Positions 55,669 to 64,000 of a DNA stretch of 64,000 nucleotides are shown here, piece by piece; the first letter of the stretch is position 1, and each line of letters begins with the position of its first letter. The DNA comes from Hylemonella sp. (GTDB lineage: Bacteria > Pseudomonadota > Gammaproteobacteria > Burkholderiales > Burkholderiaceae_C). The notes under the pieces were generated by a model. It did not search any database, was not told the origin of the DNA, and saw only the letters and a program-made list of their open reading frames with translations. Made by a program: the position numbers and the translations under genes. The stretch lies in assembly GCF_027532185.1 (NCBI RefSeq), contig NZ_JAPZSV010000009.1:62001-126000 (forward strand), written 5' to 3'.

Positions 55669-57074
55669 AGCACGCGATCAAGCACATTCATTTCGTCGGC
55701 GTGGGCGGCGCCGGCATGTCCGGCATCGCCGAGGTGCTGCACAACCTGGGCTACACCATCTCGGGCTCGGACCTCAGCGACAGCGCCACGCTCAAGCGCC
55801 TGGCGGCTCTGGGCATCCGCACCCGCGTGGGCCATGCCGGCGAACACATCGCCGGTGCCGACGCCGTGGTCACGTCCACGGCCGTCAAGCCCGACAACCC
55901 CGAGGTGCTGGCCGCGCGCGAGAAGAAGATCCCCGTGGTGCCGCGTGCGGTGATGCTGGCCGAACTGATGCGCCTCAAGCAGGGCATCGCGATCGCCGGC
56001 ACCCACGGCAAGACCACGACCACCAGCCTGGTGGCCAGCGTGCTGGCCGAGGCCGGCCTGGACCCGACCTTCGTGATCGGGGGGCGGCTCAACAGCGCCA
56101 ACGCCAACGCACGGCTGGGCAGTGGTGACTACATCGTGGTCGAGGCCGACGAGAGCGACGCGTCCTTCCTGAACCTCATGCCCGTGATGGCCATCGTGAC
56201 CAACATCGATGCCGACCACATGGAAACCTACGGGCACGACTTCGGCAATCTCAAGAAGGCCTTCGTCGACTTCCTGCACCGCATGCCTTTCTACGGCACG
56301 GCCATCCTCTGCACGGATGACGCCGCGGTGCGCGAAATCGTCCCCCAGGTCAACTGCCCGGTCACGAGCTACGGCTTTGACGAGGGAGCCCAGGTGCGCG
56401 CCCTCAACGTCCGCGCCGTCGCTGGCCAGATGCACTTCACCGTGCAGCGGCGCAATGGCGTGGTGCTGCCGGACCTGGACGTGGTGCTCAACCTCGCGGG
56501 CCGGCACAACGTGCTCAACGCCCTGTCGGCCATCGCGGTCGCCGCGGAGCTCGATGTGCCCGATGCGGCGCTGCTCAAGGCTCTGGCCGAGTTCAAGGGC
56601 GTGGGCCGACGCTTCCAGCGCTACGGCGAGGTGGTGGCCAAAGACGGCGGTCATTTCACGCTGATCGACGATTACGGCCACCACCCGGTGGAGATGGCGG
56701 CCACGCTGGCCGCGGCGCGCGGCGCTTTCCCGGGCCGGCGTCTCGTGCTGGCCTTCCAGCCCCACCGCTACACGCGCACGCGCGACTGCTTCGAGGATTT
56801 CGTCAAGGTCATCGGCGAGGCCGACGCGGTGCTGTTGGGTGAGGTCTATGCCGCAGGCGAGGCGCCCATCGTGGCAGCCGACGGCCGCAGCCTGGCGCGC
56901 GCACTGCGCGTGGCGGGCAAGGTCGAGCCGGTTTTCGTGGATGACATCGCGGCCATGCCGCAGGCGATTCTGGACAACGCACGCGACGGCGACGTCGTCA
57001 TGTGCATGGGGGCGGGCTCCATCGGTGGGGTGCCAGCCAAGGTGGTGGAGCTGCAAGGCTCCGTGCAGAAGTGA
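55665..57074 (+). CDS. murC: UDP-MurNAc L-alanine ligase
   Basis: A 469-residue Mur ligase. Rossmann start [18 protein letters not shown]-loop [12 protein letters not shown] (about residue 112), the [12 protein letters not shown] block, [11 protein letters not shown], and C-terminal [12 protein letters not shown] and FQPHRYTRT. It adds L-Ala to UDP-MurNAc, the first peptide step. Its 5' end is partly duplicated in the preceding bridge ORF. GGGAGGCGCC precedes the ATG. Confidence 0.97.
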   Translation: MKHAIKHIHFVGVGGAGMSGIAEVLHNLGYTISGSDLSDSATLKRLAALGIRTRVGHAGEHIAGADAVVTSTAVKPDNPEVLAAREKKIPVVPRAVMLAELMRLKQGIAIAGTHGKTTTTSLVASVLAEAGLDPTFVIGGRLNSANANARLGSGDYIVVEADESDASFLNLMPVMAIVTNIDADHMETYGHDFGNLKKAFVDFLHRMPFYGTAILCTDDAAVREIVPQVNCPVTSYGFDEGAQVRALNVRAVAGQMHFTVQRRNGVVLPDLDVVLNLAGRHNVLNALSAIAVAAELDVPDAALLKALAEFKGVGRRFQRYGEVVAKDGGHFTLIDDYGHHPVEMAATLAAARGAFPGRRLVLAFQPHRYTRTRDCFEDFVKVIGEADAVLLGEVYAAGEAPIVAADGRSLARALRVAGKVEPVFVDDIAAMPQAILDNARDGDVVMCMGAGSIGGVPAKVVELQGSVQK

Positions 57075-57085
57075 AAGAGGACAGT

Positions 57086-58027
57086 GTGAATCTAGGCAAA
57101 GTTGCCGTGCTCATGGGCGGAACGTCCGCCGAGCGCGACATCTCCATCATGTCGGGCACCGGGGTGCTGCAGGCGCTGCAAGCGCGTGGCGTGGACGCGC
57201 ACGCCTTCGATCCGGCGCAGCGCGATCTCTCGGAACTCAAGCGCGACGGTTACACGCGTTGCTTCATCGCCTTGCACGGGCGCTTCGGCGAGGACGGCAC
57301 GGTGCAGGGTGCGCTGGAGCTGCTGGGCATCCCCTACACGGGCTCGGGCGTCATGGCCTCGGCCATTGCGATCGACAAGGTCATGACCAAGCGCATCTGG
57401 CTGGCCGAGGGTCTGCCCACGCCGCAGTGGCGCAAGGTGGCCAGCGCCGAGGCGGCGCGCGCGGCTTTCTCGGCCCTAGGCGCGCCCATGATCATCAAGC
57501 CCGCCCGCGAAGGTTCGTCCATCGGCCTGACCAAGGTGATGACAGCCGACGAGTGCGAGGCCGCTTACGCCCGCGCCGCCCAGGTCGACGAGCAGGTGCT
57601 GTGCGAGCAGTTCATCAGCGGCGAGGAGGTCACGGTGCCGGTGCTGGGCAGCGGGCCGCAGGCGCGTGCGCTGCCCGTGATCCGCATCGTCGCGCCCGAC
57701 GGCAACTACGACTACCAGAACAAGTATTTCACCGACGAGGTGAAGTACCTCGTGCCCTGCGGCTTGCCCACGGGAGAGGAAGAGCAGATCCAGCAGATCG
57801 TGTTGCGCGCCTACCAAGTGCTGGGCTGCCGCGGCTGGGCGCGGGCCGACGTGATGATTGACGCGCGCACGCGCAAGCCCTATCTGCTGGAGATCAACAC
57901 CGCGCCCGGCATGACCGGGCACTCGCTGGTGCCGATGTCGGCCAAGGCCGCAGGTATCAGCTACGAGGCGTTGTGTGTGCAGCTGCTGCAGGCGGCTGCC
58001 CTGGACCATGGAGGTGCCAGCGCATGA
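57086..58027 (+). CDS. ddl: D-alanine-D-alanine ligase
   Basis: A 313-residue ATP-grasp enzyme. Its N-terminal [20 protein letters not shown] carries the catalytic Glu (AERD), followed by [26 protein letters not shown] and the C-terminal [15 protein letters not shown]. It makes the D-Ala-D-Ala dipeptide used by MurF. Start is GTG at 57086 (NLGKVAVL follows) with AAAGAGGACA upstream; longer frames are shadows of murC. Its stop forms an ATGA overlap with ftsQ. Confidence 0.95.
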   Translation: MNLGKVAVLMGGTSAERDISIMSGTGVLQALQARGVDAHAFDPAQRDLSELKRDGYTRCFIALHGRFGEDGTVQGALELLGIPYTGSGVMASAIAIDKVMTKRIWLAEGLPTPQWRKVASAEAARAAFSALGAPMIIKPAREGSSIGLTKVMTADECEAAYARAAQVDEQVLCEQFISGEEVTVPVLGSGPQARALPVIRIVAPDGNYDYQNKYFTDEVKYLVPCGLPTGEEEQIQQIVLRAYQVLGCRGWARADVMIDARTRKPYLLEINTAPGMTGHSLVPMSAKAAGISYEALCVQLLQAAALDHGGASA

Positions 58028-58806
58028 CCCACCCGCTGCCCGTGCCGCTGGATGTCCGGCTCATGAACCTCACGGCAACGCTGTTGCTGCTGGGCTTCGT
58101 GCTGCTGGCGCTGGTTACGGGCGGGCGCTGGCTGGCGCATCACCCGGTCTTTGCGATCCGCGGGCTCACGGTGCTCGGCGACATCAGTCACACCAGTGCG
58201 CTGACCTTGCGCGCCCAGGTCGCGCCGCAGCTCAAGGGGACCTTCCTCACGGTGGACCTGCACGCGGTGCGACAGGCCTTCGAGGGCCTGCCCTGGGTGC
58301 GGCGCGCGGTGGTGCAGCGTGAATTCCCGAACCGCCTGCGCGTGATCCTGCAGGAGCACCAGGCGGTGGCCTATTGGGGCGAGGAGGGCGAGTCCACCCT
58401 GGTCAACAGCTACGGGGAGGTCTTCGAGGCCAACCTGGGTGAGGTGGAACAGGAAGAGCTGCCCAAGCTGGCCGGCCCGGTGGAACTGTCGGCCGAGGTG
58501 CTGGCCATGCACCGCGCGTTGCAGCCGCTGTTCGACGCGCTGGATCTGCCCATCGAGCGGCTGGTGCTCAGCGGGCGCGGCAACTGGCAGCTCACGCTGG
58601 GCAGCGGCGCACGGCTGGAGCTGGGCAGCGGTGCGGTGACCGAGGTGACGGCGCGGGCGCGCCAGTTCCTCGGCACGGTGACCCAGGTGGCGGCGCACCA
58701 CGGCCGCAAGCTCGACGCGCTGGAGGGCGCGGACCTGCGCTACCCGCAAGGCTATGCCCTGCGCCTGCGCGGCGTGAGCACGGTGATCGCAGACCGCAAG
58801 AACTAG
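58024..58806 (+). CDS. ftsQ: Cell division protein FtsQ
   Basis: A 260-residue bitopic membrane protein. One helix at about residues 14-35, then the POTRA domain ([65 protein letters not shown] condensed here) and the FtsQ beta domain. It recruits FtsB/FtsL and controls septal synthesis. Joined to ddl by ATGA, followed 18 nt later by ftsA. Confidence 0.93.
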   Translation: MTHPLPVPLDVRLMNLTATLLLLGFVLLALVTGGRWLAHHPVFAIRGLTVLGDISHTSALTLRAQVAPQLKGTFLTVDLHAVRQAFEGLPWVRRAVVQREFPNRLRVILQEHQAVAYWGEEGESTLVNSYGEVFEANLGEVEQEELPKLAGPVELSAEVLAMHRALQPLFDALDLPIERLVLSGRGNWQLTLGSGARLELGSGAVTEVTARARQFLGTVTQVAAHHGRKLDALEGADLRYPQGYALRLRGVSTVIADRKN

Positions 58807-58824
58807 GAAGAACTGAGACACGAC

Positions 58825-60054
58825 ATGGCAAAAGAGTACAAGGATCTGGTCGTCGGACTCGACATCGGCACCGCCAAGGTGATGGCGGTGGTGGCCGAGG
58901 TTCTGCCCGGCGGGGAGCTCAAGCTCGCCGGTCTGGGCGTGGCGCCCAGCAACGGGCTTAAACGTGGCGTGGTCGTGAACATCGACGCCACGGTGCACAG
59001 CATCCAGCAGGCCCTGAAAGAGGCCGAGCTCATGGCCGACTGCAAGATCACGCGCGTGTACACCGGCATCACGGGCAGCCACATCCGCGGCATCAACTCC
59101 AGCGGCATGGTGGCCGTGAAAGACCGCGAGGTGAACGCGGCCGATGTGGCGCGCGTGGTCGAGACCGCCAAGGCCATCAACATCTCGTCCGATCAGCGCC
59201 TGCTGCTGGTCGAGCCGCAGGAATTCATCATCGATGGCCAGGACGTGCGCGAGCCCATCGGCATGAGCGGCATCCGCCTCGAAGCCAAGGTGCACATCGT
59301 GACCGGCGCACAGAGCGCGGCGGAGAACATCATCAAGTGCGTGCGCCGTTGCGGCCTGGAGGTGGAGCAGCTCATGCTCAACCCGCTGGCCTCCAGCCTC
59401 TCGGTGCTGACCGAGGACGAGAAGGAGCTGGGCGTGGCCTGTGTGGACATCGGCGCTGGCACCACGGACGTGGCGGTGTTCACGGGCGGGGCCATCCGCT
59501 ACACCTCGGTGATCCCGATCGCGGGCGACCTGATCACCAGCGACATCGCCATGGCCCTGCGTACGCCGACCAAGGACGCGGAGGACATCAAGGTCGAGAG
59601 CGGCTACGCCAAGCAGCTGCTGGCCGACCCGGACGTGCAGGTCGAGGTGCCGGGCCTGGGCGATCGCGGCCCGCGCATGCTGAGCCGCCAGGCCCTGGCC
59701 GGCGTGATCGAGCCGCGCATCGAAGAGATCTTCTCCCTCGTGCAGCAGGTGCTGCGCGACTCGGGCTGCGAGGAGGTGCTGTCCTCGGGCATCGTGCTTA
59801 CGGGCGGCAGCTCGGTCATGCCGGGCATGGTGGAGCTGGGCGAGGACATCTTCCTCAAGCCGGTGCGTCGTGGCCTGCCCAAGTACAGCGGTGGCCTGGC
59901 CGAGATGGTGGGCCAGCCGCGTGCAGCCACCGTCATGGGTTTGCTCGAAGAGGCGCGCCTGGCGCGACTGCGCGGCTACAAGGTGGCGGCCAAGCACGGG
60001 TCGGTGAAGACCGCGATGGGGCGCGTCAAGGACTGGTTCATCGGGAATTTCTGA
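58825..60054 (+). CDS. ftsA: Cell division protein FtsA
   Basis: A 409-residue actin-like protein: phosphate-1 VVGLDIGTAKVMAVV, phosphate-2 CVDIGAGTTDVAVF, adenosine motif VLTGGSSVMPGM, and a C-terminal amphipathic helix (RVKDWFIGNF) that binds the membrane. It tethers FtsZ to the membrane and signals to FtsN/FtsW. Length and motifs are normal. The stop is followed one base later by an ATG that opens the first of two chained mini-ORFs before ftsZ. Confidence 0.97.
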   Translation: MAKEYKDLVVGLDIGTAKVMAVVAEVLPGGELKLAGLGVAPSNGLKRGVVVNIDATVHSIQQALKEAELMADCKITRVYTGITGSHIRGINSSGMVAVKDREVNAADVARVVETAKAINISSDQRLLLVEPQEFIIDGQDVREPIGMSGIRLEAKVHIVTGAQSAAENIIKCVRRCGLEVEQLMLNPLASSLSVLTEDEKELGVACVDIGAGTTDVAVFTGGAIRYTSVIPIAGDLITSDIAMALRTPTKDAEDIKVESGYAKQLLADPDVQVEVPGLGDRGPRMLSRQALAGVIEPRIEEIFSLVQQVLRDSGCEEVLSSGIVLTGGSSVMPGMVELGEDIFLKPVRRGLPKYSGGLAEMVGQPRAATVMGLLEEARLARLRGYKVAAKHGSVKTAMGRVKDWFIGNF

Positions 60055-60055
60055 C

Positions 60056-60145
60056 ATGAAGAACAGCTTCAAGTTATGGCTCGCGCGCGGCAGTCCGCAC
60101 CGACGGCGGCGCTGCACCGGTCCCCCGGGGAGACCGCCCTCATGA
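60056..60145 (+). CDS. 29-codon bridge ORF 1 between ftsA and ftsZ
   Basis: Starts one base after the ftsA stop (MKNSFKLWLARG) and ends with TGA overlapping the ATG of bridge ORF 2 (ATGA, 60142-60145). The product is very basic in its middle, with four consecutive Arg codons. A hairpin-forming GGTCCCCCGGGGAGACC stretch lies near its end. Confidence 0.35.
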   Translation: MKNSFKLWLARGSPHRRRRCTGPPGRPPS

Positions 60146-60207
60146 CACAACGAGATCTCGCAATCGCAAGCAACAAGGCAACTGGATACATAGGAGTACA
60201 GACATGA
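60142..60207 (+). CDS. 21-codon bridge ORF 2 between ftsA and ftsZ
   Basis: Starts inside the stop of bridge ORF 1 and ends with TGA overlapping the ftsZ ATG (ATGA, 60204-60207). It reads MTQRDLAIAS at the start and GYIGVQT at the end; FtsA ends FIGNF. The TAGGAG ribosome site of ftsZ lies inside it. Confidence 0.4.
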   Translation: MTQRDLAIASNKATGYIGVQT

Positions 60208-61451
60208 ACATCGACATGATTGAAGACGCCGCATTCAACCTGGGCACCCAGATCAAGGTCATCGGCGTGGGCGGGGGCGGCGGCAACGCCGTCGACCACA
60301 TGATCGAGCGCGAGGTGCAGGGCGTGGAATTCATCTGCGCCAACACCGATGCCCAGGCCTTGAGCCGCAGCAGTGCACACAAGATCATCCAGCTCGGTGC
60401 CAGCGGCCTGGGCGCAGGCAGCAAACCCGAGAAGGGCCGCGAAGCCGCCGAGGCTGCGGTGGCGGACATCCAGTCCGCGATTGCTGGCGCGCACATGCTC
60501 TTCATCACCGCCGGCATGGGTGGCGGCACCGGCACCGGTGCGGCTCCCGTGATCGCGCGCGTGGCCAAGGAGATGGGCATCCTGACCGTGGGCGTGGTGA
60601 CCAAGCCCTTCGACTGGGAAGGCGGCCGCCGCATGACCAACGCCGACGCTGGCCTGACCGAGCTGGAAGCCAACGTCGACTCGCTGATCGTGGTGCTCAA
60701 CGAGAAACTGCAGGAGGTGCTGGGTGACGACATCACCCAGGACGAGGCCTTTGCGCACGCCAACGATGTACTCAAAAACGCCGTGGGCGGCATCGCCGAG
60801 ATCATCAACGTGCCTGGCCACGTCAATGTGGACTTCGAGGACGTGCGCACCGTGATGGGCGAGCCTGGCAAGGCCATGATGGGCACGGCCGCAGCGAATG
60901 GCCCGGACCGCGCGCGCATCGCCGCCGAGCAGGCCGTGGCCTGCCCGCTGCTCGAAGGCATCGACCTCTCAGGCGCCAAGGGCGTGCTGGTGCTGATCAC
61001 CGCGGCCAAGGGCAGCCTCAAGCTTTCCGAGTCCAAGCTGGCGATGAACACCATCCGCGCCTATGCCTCGCCCGACGCGCACGTGATCTACGGCACGGCC
61101 TACGACGACAGCCTGGGTGACCAGATCCGCGTGACCGTGGTCGCCACCGGCCTCTCGCGCCAGGGCATGCGCCGCACGGCGCCGCCGCTGCAGGTGCTGC
61201 GCACCGGGACCGACAACGTGCCCTTCCAGGTGCCCACGCTGAACAATGCCGTGGCGCCGGGCGCGCTGCCCGGCACGCCGGCGCCCGCGGTCATGCCCGG
61301 TGTGCCCCAGCCGGACTACAACGCCATGGCCACGCCCAGCGTCTGGCGCACGCGCGACCGCACCCAGGCCGCGGCCAAGGTCGACGCGCTGTCTTCGGGC
61401 GGCATGGACGACTTCGAGATTCCGGCCTTCCTGCGCAAACAGGCCGACTGA
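60204..61451 (+). CDS. ftsZ: Cell division GTPase FtsZ
   Basis: A 415-residue tubulin homologue. GTP-binding GGGTGTG at 106-112 (GMGGGTGTGAAPVIA), the T7 loop NVDFEDVRTVM, a disordered linker (about 315-395) and the conserved C-terminal peptide DDFEIPAFLRKQAD that binds FtsA and ZipA. It forms the Z ring. TAGGAG precedes the ATG by 9 nt. A strong hairpin after the stop probably ends the dcw transcript; lpxC does not follow directly. Confidence 0.98.
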   Translation: MNIDMIEDAAFNLGTQIKVIGVGGGGGNAVDHMIEREVQGVEFICANTDAQALSRSSAHKIIQLGASGLGAGSKPEKGREAAEAAVADIQSAIAGAHMLFITAGMGGGTGTGAAPVIARVAKEMGILTVGVVTKPFDWEGGRRMTNADAGLTELEANVDSLIVVLNEKLQEVLGDDITQDEAFAHANDVLKNAVGGIAEIINVPGHVNVDFEDVRTVMGEPGKAMMGTAAANGPDRARIAAEQAVACPLLEGIDLSGAKGVLVLITAAKGSLKLSESKLAMNTIRAYASPDAHVIYGTAYDDSLGDQIRVTVVATGLSRQGMRRTAPPLQVLRTGTDNVPFQVPTLNNAVAPGALPGTPAPAVMPGVPQPDYNAMATPSVWRTRDRTQAAAKVDALSSGGMDDFEIPAFLRKQAD

Positions 61452-61460
61452 GTGCAGTGG

Positions 61461-61494
61461 GATGCGCCCCGCCGGATGCGGTGGGGCGCATCTT
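61461..61494 (+). terminator. Hairpin terminator after ftsZ
   Basis: Perfect 10-bp stem GATGCGCCCC (61461-61470) and GGGGCGCATC (61483-61492), followed by TTGGTCT. The U-run is weak, so termination may be partial. Confidence 0.6.
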
Positions 61495-61577
61495 GGTCTA
61501 GGATGACCCGTACCGTCGGTGTGCCGGGCCCGGCATGCCGCCCCGCCATTGCCGCGACCCATGCCCAGGAGCAGTCC

Positions 61578-62459
61578 ATGACCCCCACCCCTAGCTTTGC
61601 TTTTCTTGTCTCCGGCCTGGCGCTGTTGCTCACCGCCTGTGCCAGCGTCCCGGTCAGCGCGCCGTCGGAGACGGTCTATGCCGTCACCGAACGTCTGGAG
61701 CTGATCCGCTTCAAGTCGGACCGGCCGGGCGAGCTGCTGGAGCGGCGCGCGCTCAGCGGTCTGCCCGCGGGCGAGCAGCTGCGCGGTATGGACTACCGCG
61801 TGGCGCGCGGTGTGCTGTACGCGGTGAGCGACAGCGGTCGCCTCTACACCATCGACACCGCCCAGGCCCGCCTGCAGCCTGTGGCATCGGTCGCGCCTGC
61901 GTTCTGGCCCGTGCAGGGTGGCGTGACCGGCTTTGACTTCAATCCCACGGTGGACCGCATCCGCGTGGTCAGCGCCAGTGCGCAGAACCTGCGCCTGCAC
62001 CCCGAGACCAATGCCGTGGTCGACGGCGACGCCGCCAACCCCGGTGTGCAGCCGGACGGGCCGCTGCGCTATGCACCCGACGACCGCCATGCGGGTCGCC
62101 GCCCCGACGTGGCCGGCGTGGCCTACACCTACAACAAGAAGGACGAGAAGCTCACCACCAACTACGCCATCGACCGCGCCCTCGGCGCCTTGCTCATGCA
62201 GGGCTCGCTCGAGGGCACCCAGCCCGTGGTCTCGCCCAACACCGGCCTGCTGCGCACCGTCGGGTTGCTGGGCACCGGGCCGCTGAGCGAGGCGCACTTC
62301 GATATCTCCGACGTGGCCAACACCGCACTGCTCGCGGCCCGCACCGCGGGCCAGGCCAACACGCGCCTGTACCAGCTGGACCTGGGCACGGGCCGCGCGC
62401 GTGATCTGGGGGTGGTGGGCGGTGGCGAGCGGCTGCTGGGCCTGGCCATCGAGCCCTGA
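61578..62459 (+). CDS. DUF4394 domain lipoprotein
   Basis: A 293-residue protein. The N-terminus is a lipoprotein signal with lipobox LLLTACAS (Cys near residue 21). The rest matches DUF4394, a repetitive beta fold: AVTERLELIRFKSDRPGEL, GMDYRVARGVLYAVSDSGRLYTIDTAQARL, GFDFNPTVDRIRVVSASAQNLRLHPET. This family is thought to form beta-propeller-like structures; no function is known. AGGAGCAGTCC precedes the ATG. The next gene starts 7 nt later, so the three genes at the window end probably form one operon. Confidence 0.8.
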   Translation: MTPTPSFAFLVSGLALLLTACASVPVSAPSETVYAVTERLELIRFKSDRPGELLERRALSGLPAGEQLRGMDYRVARGVLYAVSDSGRLYTIDTAQARLQPVASVAPAFWPVQGGVTGFDFNPTVDRIRVVSASAQNLRLHPETNAVVDGDAANPGVQPDGPLRYAPDDRHAGRRPDVAGVAYTYNKKDEKLTTNYAIDRALGALLMQGSLEGTQPVVSPNTGLLRTVGLLGTGPLSEAHFDISDVANTALLAARTAGQANTRLYQLDLGTGRARDLGVVGGGERLLGLAIEP

Positions 62460-62466
62460 ACGACTT

Positions 62467-63063
62467 ATGCGCGGGCTGAGCTATCTTCTAGGGCTGGTGG
62501 CGCTGGCGTGCTCCGGGCAGGCCCTGGCCTTGAACCTCGAGGTGCGTGATGACGCTGGCCGGCCCCTGGCCGGTGCCGTGCTGTTTCTCGAGTCGGCCCA
62601 GGCGCGGCGCCAGGTACGTCCGGTGGCACAGGCCGAGATGGGCCAGGCGGGCAAGCAGTTCGCGCCCCAGGTGCTGGTGGTGCCCGTGGGGACGGCCGTG
62701 AGTTTTCCGAACCGCGACACGGTACGCCACCACGTCTACTCCTTCTCTGCGACCAAGAAGTTCGAGCTCAAGCTCTACATCGGCACACCGGCCAACCCGG
62801 TGGTGTTCGATCGCAGCGGCATCGCCGTGCTGGGCTGCAACATCCACGATCAGATGGTGGGCTGGATCGTGGTGGTGGAGACGCCCTATTACGCGATGAG
62901 CGACGCCCAGGGGCGCGCGGTCATCGATGCGCCGCCGGGCAGCTACCGCCTGCGCAGCTGGCACCCGGGCCTGCCGGTGGGGGCCGCCGCGCAGGACCAG
63001 GCACTGGAACTGGCCGGCCCGGCGCAGAACGTCAGCGTGCGCCTGTCGGGGGTGCAGCCGTGA
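62467..63063 (+). CDS. Secreted cupredoxin-like (methylamine-utilisation type) protein
   Basis: A 198-residue secreted protein with signal peptide about 1-21 (cleavage near ALA-LNL). A type 1 copper site is visible: His88 or His89 in NRDTVRHHVYSF, and Cys124, His127, Met130 in VLGCNIHDQM. This is the plastocyanin-like group often labelled methylamine utilisation protein. A C-terminal domain with a carboxypeptidase-regulatory-like beta sandwich follows (AVIDAPPGSYRLRSWHPG). Probably a periplasmic electron carrier or copper sensor. Its stop forms a GTGA overlap with the next gene. Confidence 0.8.
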   Translation: MRGLSYLLGLVALACSGQALALNLEVRDDAGRPLAGAVLFLESAQARRQVRPVAQAEMGQAGKQFAPQVLVVPVGTAVSFPNRDTVRHHVYSFSATKKFELKLYIGTPANPVVFDRSGIAVLGCNIHDQMVGWIVVVETPYYAMSDAQGRAVIDAPPGSYRLRSWHPGLPVGAAAQDQALELAGPAQNVSVRLSGVQP

Positions 63064-64000
63064 TCCCGGCTTTCGATCGCCGCAGTCTCATCACCCGACT
63101 CGTCGGCCTGTCCCTGCTGCTGCTGCTCTTCGTGCAGCTGGTCGGATTCTTCGTGGTGCGCGACAGCATCGCGCGCAATGCGCGCATGCAGATCGCGCAC
63201 GAGTTCGACACCGGCGAAAAGGTCTGGTTGCGCCTGCTCGACCAGAACGCCGAGAAGCTGCGGCAGAGCGCGGCCCTGCTGGCTGCCGACTACGGCTTTC
63301 GCTCGGCCGTGAGTTCGGACGATCTGGAGACCATAGGTTCGGCGCTCGACAACCACGGCCAGCGCATCGGCGCGGCCATGACAGCCTTGCTGGACACGCA
63401 GCTCAAGGTGCGTGCCGTGAGCGCGGACGATACGGGCCAGGGGCTGGCCGACCGGCTGGCGCGGCTGGCACCCAGCCTGGCCGAGCCCGCCGGCAACGGC
63501 GGGCGCATCGTGGTCTACGAAGGGCGGCCCTACCAGCTGGTGATGGTGCCCATGCGCGCGCCGTTGGTGGTGGGCTGGGTGCTCATGGGCTTTCCCGTGG
63601 GCGCGCCGCTGGCGCAGGAGATGCAGCGTCTGCTCGACATCCGGCTGGTGCTGCAGGTGCGCCAAGCCGATGGGCAGCTGGCCGCGCCGGTCAGCACCCT
63701 GGCGCCGCAGGCCTTGCAGCGGCTGCAGCAGGCCCAGGGCCCGGTCGAGGAGATCGAGACCGGTGACGCGACGCTGCTCGTGCGCGCCATCGAGCTCAAT
63801 GCCGCAGGCGGCGAGGCCCGCGTGCTGCTGCTGCGCTCGGTGGACGATGTGGTGGCGCCTTATCGCCAGCTGCAGATCCTGCTGGCGGGCATCACGGCCG
63901 GCGGCCTGCTGCTGTTTGCCATCGGCAGCGGCCTGATGGCGCGCCAGCTGGCCACGCCCCTGCGCTCGCTGCTGGCGGCGACGCAGCGGCTTTCGCGCGG
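63060..64000 (+). CDS. Membrane HAMP-type sensor protein, 3' end cut by window
   Basis: The frame is open from the GTG at 63060 to the last base. The visible 313 residues show a helix at about 14-31, a periplasmic domain (about 35-270) of the double-Cache or sCache kind, a second helix (about 273-293), and the start of a HAMP domain (RQLATPLRSLLAATQRLSRG). The output domain lies beyond the window. A GGDEF/EAL output is my guess, from memory of similar cupredoxin-sensor pairs. It overlaps the cupredoxin gene, which suggests it senses copper or redox state through that protein. Confidence 0.8.
   Translation, partial: MIPAFDRRSLITRLVGLSLLLLLFVQLVGFFVVRDSIARNARMQIAHEFDTGEKVWLRLLDQNAEKLRQSAALLAADYGFRSAVSSDDLETIGSALDNHGQRIGAAMTALLDTQLKVRAVSADDTGQGLADRLARLAPSLAEPAGNGGRIVVYEGRPYQLVMVPMRAPLVVGWVLMGFPVGAPLAQEMQRLLDIRLVLQVRQADGQLAAPVSTLAPQALQRLQQAQGPVEEIETGDATLLVRAIELNAAGGEARVLLLRSVDDVVAPYRQLQILLAGITAGGLLLFAIGSGLMARQLATPLRSLLAATQRLSR

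Overview
The window is a GC-rich (roughly two-thirds GC) bacterial chromosome segment with dense, mostly ordinary housekeeping genes. It has the character of a betaproteobacterium of the order Burkholderiales, most likely family Comamonadaceae. The reasons are the Bug-type (TctC) periplasmic binding protein, the one-cysteine DksA with a histone-H1-like tail, the gltIJKL arrangement, the hslVU gene style, and three copies of a GC-rich intergenic repeat that I associate with this family. The genus cannot be fixed from the window alone. I see no rRNA, tRNA, CRISPR, prophage or insertion sequence. The one stable RNA gene is rnpB.

Layout. 1-6.8 kb: acyl-CoA metabolism (thiolase, alpha/beta hydrolase, TesB-like thioesterase, enoyl-CoA hydratase, two small hotdog thioesterases) and an Atm1-type ABC exporter. 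6.9-12.8 kb: a diguanylate cyclase, a LysR regulator, the glutamate/aspartate importer gltI-gltJ-gltK-gltL, and rnk behind a structured leader. 12.9-18.8 kb: pyrC, a DUF3025 gene, htpX, a large GGDEF-EAL protein and a small secreted protein. 18.8-28.3 kb: FAD oxidoreductase, rnpB, a cysteine-less IscR-like regulator divergent from a NhaR-like regulator, M48 protease, YjgN-like membrane protein, degenerate pseudouridine synthase, MBL hydrolase, Bug receptor, CMD-family protein. 28.4-38.2 kb: dapF-DUF484-xerC, a chemoreceptor, rlmI, a CobW GTPase next to dksA, and a STAS-domain gene with an apparent one-base deletion. 38.3-43.2 kb: hslVU and an HD-GYP protein. 43.2-61.5 kb: the complete division and cell wall (dcw) cluster mraZ-rsmH-ftsL-ftsI-murE-murF-mraY-murD-ftsW-murG-murC-ddl-ftsQ-ftsA-ftsZ, with a four-repeat MraZ box upstream. 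61.5-64 kb: a lipoprotein, a cupredoxin-like protein and a truncated HAMP-type sensor.

How the genes work together. MurE carries the DNPR motif for meso-diaminopimelate, which fits dapF in the same window. The dcw genes supply lipid II and the septal machinery as one long transcription unit. Cyclic-di-GMP signalling recurs, with a GGDEF, a GGDEF-EAL and an HD-GYP protein.

Most interesting observations. (1) Several dcw gene junctions that are not direct overlaps are filled by unannotated mini-ORFs. These start in an ATGA overlap with the upstream stop codon (or one base after it) and end in an ATGA overlap with the downstream start. At two junctions the spacer visibly duplicates the neighbouring gene end or start, so the spacers look like diverged duplications of old ATGA junctions that kept translational coupling. 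(2) Seven ORFs have a -10-like hexamer 6-8 nt before their ATG, implying leaderless transcripts. (3) A perfect 13-bp inverted repeat brackets the pyrC start codon. (4) The ftsW-murG junction holds a 17-bp perfect inverted repeat and two further hairpins.
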